Positions 58,706-64,000 of a stretch of DNA of 64,000 nucleotides are shown in pieces. Made by a program: the position numbers and the translations under genes. Each line of letters opens with the position of its first letter. Position 1 is the first letter of the stretch. A model generated the notes under the pieces. That model was given only the letters and a program-made list of their open reading frames with translations, was not told the origin of the DNA and ran no database searches. Source of the stretch: Chaenocephalus aceratus (lineage: Eukaryota; Chordata; Actinopteri; Perciformes; Channichthyidae). The DNA is taken from contig CM043801.1 of NCBI GenBank assembly GCA_023974075.1, forward strand, positions 558,001 through 622,000. The letters run 5' to 3'.

Positions 58706-59002
58706 AGCTTCAAAATTGGATGTGTCCTCACTGGCCTGGTCCCGGATGGTTGGTATTGATCCCGGGTTTAGCATTAGTTTGGAGGCATATCCGTGTTGGA
58801 CTTGAGAGAAGTTAATAAACATGTCCGTGGTAAAATGTTTGGAACACACAAACAGAAATCTTCCGTGGTCTTCTGGCACATGTCCCTTGTAAATGAAGTC
58901 TAGCCACAGATTCATTTCTTTTTCCACTGATGGCATTGCATGCAGTCCCCTGTCCCGAGTCTTGCAGCCAACAACAGCACAACGTTTAACTATCTTAGAC
59001 AT
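58706..59002 (-). CDS. THAP-domain protein of the TTAA element, exon 1
   Basis: An ATG at 59002 starts MSKIVKRCAVVGC. The C2CH zinc-binding set is complete: C-x4-C (CAVVGC) and C-x2-H (CSKHF), with the conserved tryptophan (LWLDF) between and the closing proline of the domain in NPGSIPTIRD. The 99-codon exon ends exactly at a codon and a donor (GAAGCT|gtaagt). THAP domains bind DNA; in P- and Kolobok-type transposons they recognise element ends. An open frame extends upstream to 59026 only with non-ATG starts. It lies about 340 bp inside the right terminal repeat, a sensible place for a transposon promoter. Confidence 0.75.
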
Positions 59003-59341
59003 CCTGGCAAGAGCAGGCAAAAACACAGATGTGACTGGGGTGTTGATTATTTAGCCTGCCGATGCGAATGAGAGGTTTGGCAATGCACGTGGCCGTGGCT
59101 CATTCCCCTGATAGGTGGAGAGTTGACCAATAAGCGGAGCACTTCTTTGTGACGTAGAAAAGTATTGGAATGTGGATCCGTTTTTTTCAGATCCATTGCA
59201 GCCCCTTTTTTAGAGATTTGGCGAAGGAGGAAAATAGAGAGGGTTGTGTTTTCTGATACTTGGTGAGTTCCCTGGAACACCGGGGACACATATTCATGTA
59301 TAAAAGACGTACAAAGGTGCATTTTGCATGATAGGTCCCCT

Positions 59342-61375
59342 TTAAGTAACATCAGATTTGACCTAGAGCTGTTCAGGGCTGTGGTTTTATCCATCATGTG
59401 AAGTTTGGTGGCGTTCTGAGAATGTCAGTTTGAGTTATGACATCATCGTGTTCCATGGCGAGGGACCGCCTAGCATTGAGCGAACGCGAACTTTGGCGAC
59501 AAATAACGGCTACGCCGTGCGAAAGACAAAAATGGCAACGGCATATGATGACATCCCATAATTGACATAGAGCTGTTGAGGGCCGGACCATTGATGATAG
59601 TCTGAAGTCTGGTGCTGTTTGGACGATTTTCCATTGACTTACAACAACATCGTATTTTTTGGCGAGGGATGCGTTTCCATGGCAACGGCATATGACGACA
59701 TCCCATAATTAACATAGAGCTGTTGAGGGCTGGACCATTGATGATAGTCTGAAGACTGCTGCTGTTTGGAGGATTTTCCATTGAATTACGACAACAACGT
59801 ATTTTTGGCGAGGGACGCGTTGCCATGGCAACGGCATATGATGACATCCCATTATTGGTGTATAGCTGTTGAGGGCCGGACCATTAGCCATCATATGAAA
59901 TCTGGTGCCGTTTGGATGATTTTCCATTGAATTAGGACAACACCAGTGTTTTTGGCGAGGGATGCGTTGCCAGGGCAACGGCATATGATGACATCCCATA
60001 ATTGGCGTAGAGCTGTTGAGCGCCGGACCATTAATGATAGTCTGAAGTCTGGTGCCGTTTGGACGATTTTCCATTGAATTAGGACAACATCATGTTTGAC
60101 GGCGAGGGATGCGTTACCATGGCAACGGCAAATGATGACATCCCATAATTGACATAGAGCTGTTGAGCGCCGGACCTTTAATGATAGTCTGAAGTTTGGT
60201 GCCGTTTGGAACCTTTTCCATTGAATTAGGACAACACCGTGTTTTATGGCGAGGGAAGCGTTGCCATGGAAATGACAAATGGTGAGATTTCAGATTTTAC
60301 GTAGAGCTGTTGAGGGCCGGACAATTAGCCATCGTATGAAGTCTGGTGCAGTTTGGACGATTTTCCATTGAATTAGGACAACACCGTGTTTCATGGCGAG
60401 GGATACGTTACCATGGCAACGGCATATGAGAACATCCCATAATTGACATAGAGCTGTTGAGGGCCAGACCATTAGTCATCATCTGAAGTCTGGTGACGTT
60501 TGGACGATTTTCCATTGAATTAGGACAACACCGTGTTTCATGGCGAGGGACGCGTTGCCATGGAAACGGCATATGATGACATCCCATAATTGGCGTAGAG
60601 CTGATGAGGGCTGGACCATTAATGATAGTCTGAAGTCTGGCGCAGTTTGGACCATTTTCCATTGAATTAGGACAACACCGTGTTTCATGGCGAGGGAGGC
60701 ATTGCCATTGCAACGGCATATGATGACATCCCATAATTGGCATAGAGCTGTTCAGGGCAAGACCATTAGTCATCATCTGAAGTATGGTGCAGTTTGGACG
60801 ATTTTCCATTGAATTAGGACAACACCGTGTTTCATGGCGAGGGACGCGTTGCCATGGAAACGGCATATGATGACATCCCATAATTGGCGTAGCGCTGATG
60901 AGGGCCGGACCATTAATGATAGTCTGAAGTCTGGCGCAGTTTGGACCATTTTCCATTGAATTAGGACAACACCAGGTTTTTTACCATGGCAACGGCATAT
61001 GATGACATCACATCATTGGCATAGAGCTGTTGAGGGCCGGACCATTAATGATAGTCTGAAGTCTGGCGCAGTTTGGACCATTTTCCATTGAATTAGGACA
61101 ACACCAGGTTTTTTACCATGGCAACGGCATATGATGACATCACATCATTGGCATAGAGCTGTTGAGGGCCGGACCATTAATGATTGTCTGAAATCTGGTG
61201 GCGTTTGGACGATTTTCCATTGAATTACGACAACACCCTGTTTCATGGCGAAGGATCTGTCGCCATGGCAACGACATATGATGACATCCCATGAAAGCGT
61301 AGAGCTGTTGAGGGCCCAACCATTAATGATAGTCTGAAGTCTGGTGCCGTTTGGACGATTTTTGGACCGCCTAGC
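59342..61375. repeat. ~147-bp X-box satellite, right segment (about 14 units)
   Basis: The same units as the middle segment. Cores are at 59673 (gtttccatggcaac), 59819, 59966, 60113, 60260, 60407, 60554, 60700, 60848, 60982, 61114 and 61259. Two adjacent units (about 60970-61160) are nearly identical and share a 15-bp deletion before ttttaccatggcaacgg, indicating recent duplication. At 59464-59533 a copy of the tail phrase accgcctagcattgagcgaa...ttacggctacgccgtgcg-type sequence interrupts the array. Confidence 0.9.
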
Positions 61376-62104
61376 ATCGAGCGAACGTGAAGTTTGGCGC
61401 CAAATCACGGTTACGCCGTGCGAAAGAAAAAAACTTCCGTGATAACTTTAGATTGCCCATGTCTGGAGAAGCTACCCGACGAATTTCGAGCCGTACGGAT
61501 AAAGTCCCTAGGAGGAGATAGATTTCGTACAAAATTCAAAATGGCCGACTTCCTGTACGTTATTTTATACCCCTCCAAGAGGCTTTTTGGTTCGTCTCCG
61601 CACCCTAGATATGCGTACCGAGTTTCGTTCGTTTACGTGAAAGTTAAAGTGGGGGGAGTTTACGTTAAAAACGGAAGTGGGCGTGGCTTACGCAATTTTT
61701 TACGCAAAGTTCCGGAACCAATTACACATCGCAATTTTCACCACTTCTGACGCGCATGCAACATTTGGTGAGTTTTCACATATGTTGCGGGGGTCAAAAG
61801 TGCGTTTCAAGAGTTCAAATAATAATCAGAAGAATAACAAATAATCGGTCCAATCTCAATCATGATCATAACATGGAGGTGGGTGAGCCCACCTCACTGT
61901 AGGCCGTCGGGCTACCTACTGGCATGATTTGGGCCACCTTTAATGGGCTTTTGCCCCTTTTTCCCCCTGTTTTTAGTGGGTGTTTGCATGGTTATCGCTC
62001 GCATCGCGAGCGACTAAGTTGATTGTAACGATCTCAATTATGCGAGTTGCTGCGCGACCGATTTCAATAGGGTCTTCGCCGACCTAGGTCTCAGACCCTA
62101 ATAA
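61376..62104. other. unique tail of the composite repeat with terminal hairpins
   Basis: GC-richer sequence following the array, with a 118-residue frame (61394-61750) that I do not recognise and consider chance. Two hairpins lie near the end: gaggtggg/cccacctc at about 61875-61894 and tcgctcgc/gcgagcga at about 61994-62012. The last bases gaccctaataa are typical of this fish repeat family's end. Confidence 0.5.
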
Positions 62105-64000
62105 AAGAAGCCTCCCGTGAGTTACTATAAGCTATAAAGTAGATTTTAAAAACGTTTTATAGAATAAAAGCTCACTGCTGCACGTTGTAGAAATGTGTGT
62201 GTGCACCACGACAAAGGAGCCTCATTCACTTTACATTGGCGTTGTTTGCGTGGTGCAGACACGTAAATGTAGCAGAGTGCGTGACTCCACCACGCAATGC
62301 GATGTTAAGGAGTTCTGGTGAGACCAGGTTGCAAAATAAACAAACCTGACAGGAGAGAAAGCAATCCTTTCTGAGTTGAGGCTTGGCACGACCATTCGAG
62401 GAAACAAACAAGACGAACTGACACAGGACAGGGGAGAGACAGGACTATTTAAACATGAGGTGAGTGGGAACAGGTGGAAACAATCAGGAGCGGGGCAAAC
62501 ACTGATGAAGGCAGGAAAAACACAGGGGGAGGAAGAAAACAGGGCCTGAAATGAAAGACAAGAGGTTAATACAAAATAAAACAGGAAATGACTGACAAAA
62601 TACATAAACATAACTAACACATATGATGAGACACAACAGTCAGTGACTGCAGAGTTGGGATGACGACTGTTCATTATGCGAGTAAAGACGTGTAGCCCTG
62701 TTAATGTGGCACGGTTTATAACAAGCGCACAAAAATGCCACGACAAGATCGAGACCAGTATTGTCAACATTTGTTATTTGTTGTTAAACGCTTTTATCCA
62801 AAGCTACTTACATACATTCAGTACTGTGGACAATCCCCACAGGAGCAATTAGCAACAGAAATCTCAGCAGCAGATGAAAAGAGAAGAAAAGAGCCAAAGA
62901 GAAGGGCTGGGAGAAACTGGAAGAACCACACTACTATGTGAAAACGTGATAGAATTTGGATGGATAACAACAAAAAAAGAGAGGTGGCACATGCACACAG
63001 AAAATGGATTTGATGTCATTTTTGTAAACAGAGATAAATGGTGTGTCAGTGTCATGGACAGATAATGCATTTCAGGGTCAAGGCACACATCAGGGACTCT
63101 GACGGTGCATTCATAATCACCAGCATGAAATAATGGATGTGTTTAGCTAAACAGAGTGCAACAAACAGAGAGAGGAAATATGATAAGAGAATATAGTGGA
63201 AATATATATATAACTAAGAATGTGCGGTATATCATAAAGTCTATTCTTAAACAATGATAAACATAGTGCATTTATTCAGGTAATGGGCTTGTACCTTATC
63301 ATATGGGATACTTTTATTATGCTGGTAGAATTTGAGGCATGGTGTTAGTCAGCCAAGTGTGAAGTGGCCCTTATTTCAGTCAGTATCTGTAAATGCCATT
63401 CCTGGCATCTAGAGTGGTGGTAAATGCCAGGAATGGTGGTATTTCGTGGTATACCAACATCAAATCATGCCATGGTATTCTGCTACTTAAGTTTGTAGTT
63501 GGAGTTTAGCTGACAGAGAAGACAGGAAGACTGAAGCACACAACTCGAGCATCATTCAAAAACAACGTCATGATGGAATAGAGCAGCACTCTGTCGCAGA
63601 TCTACACGAATCACACCAATGAACTATTTTGGATCCAAAACGGCGGATTTCGCCGAAAGGTCACACGTTTGCATCCCTGCTAGTAAAACACAATGGTAAA
63701 AGTCAATATCGGGGATAATGAGTATACTCGTCAAGCTCTTGCTTATTATTGTTAGGTTTTGAGGCCAATGAAGAATCCCAACTGCTGTTAATAGCTCGTC
63801 CAGGCCTAATGGTCGTCACCACTTTCAGGCTTAGCAGCAAATCCCTCGGCCTGCGGGGAAAAAGAGCCTCTGAGTTCCTGCGGCTTCCCGGTGCGCATTT
63901 TGCGGACTGTAAATAATTGCTGCATCCCAGCCATTAGAGTTTGAAATTATGACTTGCCTCTAATGGATAATTCAATGTGAGGTTCCCTAGTTGACCAGAA
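62105..64000. other. no gene; short repeat fragments
   Basis: 62330-62640 is rich in acaggaca, aacaggtgg and gggcaaac phrases resembling the insert at 24442-24913 in style. 62785-62870 contains cttttatccaaagctactta, the tail of a fish SINE/LINE. At 63395-63440 an imperfect hairpin has exact 13-bp arms (ccattcctggcat / atgccaggaatgg). No exon is recognised. Confidence 0.4.

Larger units (their letters stand above)
56571..59341. mobile_element. TTAA-flanked THAP transposon (Kolobok-like)
   Basis: It begins aggagacctatcatgct and ends gcatgataggtcccct, inverted repeats, and is flanked by ttaa at 56567-56570 and 59342-59345. The interrupted satellite continues in register on the right. TTAA duplication together with a THAP-coding gene fits the Kolobok superfamily. 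At 2771 bp it is shorter than full autonomous copies would be. It carries a THAP gene starting near the right end (minus strand) and a second frame near the left end (plus strand), pointing at each other. Confidence 0.75.
50907..62104. mobile_element. composite 11-kb repeat built on a ~147-bp tandem array
   Basis: It begins tttaaagctgcaagcagcgt, a phrase I recognise as the start of a widespread fish repeat, and ends caatagggtcttcgccgacc...gaccctaataa. Between them lie three stretches of one tandem array (50950-51389, 54434-56570, 59342-61375) and a unique tail (61376-62104). Two later insertions, a LINE tail holding a hAT and a TTAA element, account for the gaps. Without them the repeat would be about 5.4 kb. 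No protein is encoded by the repeat itself. Its class (satellite-bearing MITE, Helitron-like or other) is undetermined. Confidence 0.6.

Noticed and set aside
61394..61750. 118-codon frame in the composite repeat's tail
   Set aside because: No recognisable domain, no splice or promoter context, and it lies in a dispersed non-coding repeat.
61994..62104. Helitron 3' end (hairpin followed by ctaag)
   Set aside because: The repeat continues about 90 bp past the hairpin, no TC 5' end or Rep/helicase coding is present, and the start phrase does not fit.

Overview
The window is vertebrate genomic DNA, almost certainly from a ray-finned (teleost) fish. The signs are an AT-rich, intron-like background, gt/ag-bounded exons, one clearly recognisable vertebrate exon, and transposon families typical of fish: hAT, Tc1, PIF/Harbinger, Kolobok-like TTAA elements, BEL/Pao, Gypsy, LINE/SINE tails and many minisatellites. 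There are no prokaryotic operons, ribosome binding sites or CRISPR arrays. The species cannot be named from this sequence.

The only well-supported host gene is the first coding exon of a junctophilin, closest to jph1, on the minus strand at 12346-12724 with a GC-rich 5' flank. No other junctophilin exon is visible in positions 1-12345, so that stretch is probably part of its first intron, with the rest of the gene beyond the left edge. It holds a rearranged hAT copy, a 27-bp minisatellite, two MITEs with clean target duplications (8102-8856 and 10452-10884), a Harbinger-like MITE (10894-11628) and a CT/C tract.

From 13 kb to 23.7 kb there is no recognisable gene: a tRNA-like SINE, a 72-bp palindrome, 10-bp, 42-bp and 48-bp minisatellites and a hAT remnant. 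From 23.8 to 28.9 kb lie two same-orientation, broken BEL/Pao pol regions. From 30.8 to 36.4 kb there is a three-level nest: a Harbinger-like MITE (TSD tta) holds a TG...CA LTR-like insertion (7-bp duplication), which holds another TIR transposon (TSD act). From 39.8 to 43.7 kb a Tc1 relic carries a decayed hAT/DUF4371 element. From 46.1 to 50.1 kb a THAP exon is split by a short hAT with an exact 8-bp duplication, followed by a LINE/SINE tail and a Gypsy whose pol frame stays open across at least three large in-frame deletions, apart from one TAG.

The most interesting region is 50.9-62.1 kb. It appears to be one composite repeat built around about 31 tandem units of about 147 bp. Most units carry a near-palindromic gttgccatggcaac core that fits the RFX X-box consensus. 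The array was interrupted by a LINE tail, itself interrupted by a hAT transposon (51563-54347, perfect 8-bp TSD) whose transposase is open from the BED finger to the dimerisation domain once a 115-bp intron is removed. A second interruption is a TTAA-flanked THAP element (56571-59341). That element is predicted to encode a two-exon, about 120-residue THAP mini-protein, with a second ORF converging on it from the other end.

Transposon family names rest on protein motifs, terminal repeats and target duplications read by eye. Copy numbers, superfamily assignments and activity claims need database and genome-wide comparison.
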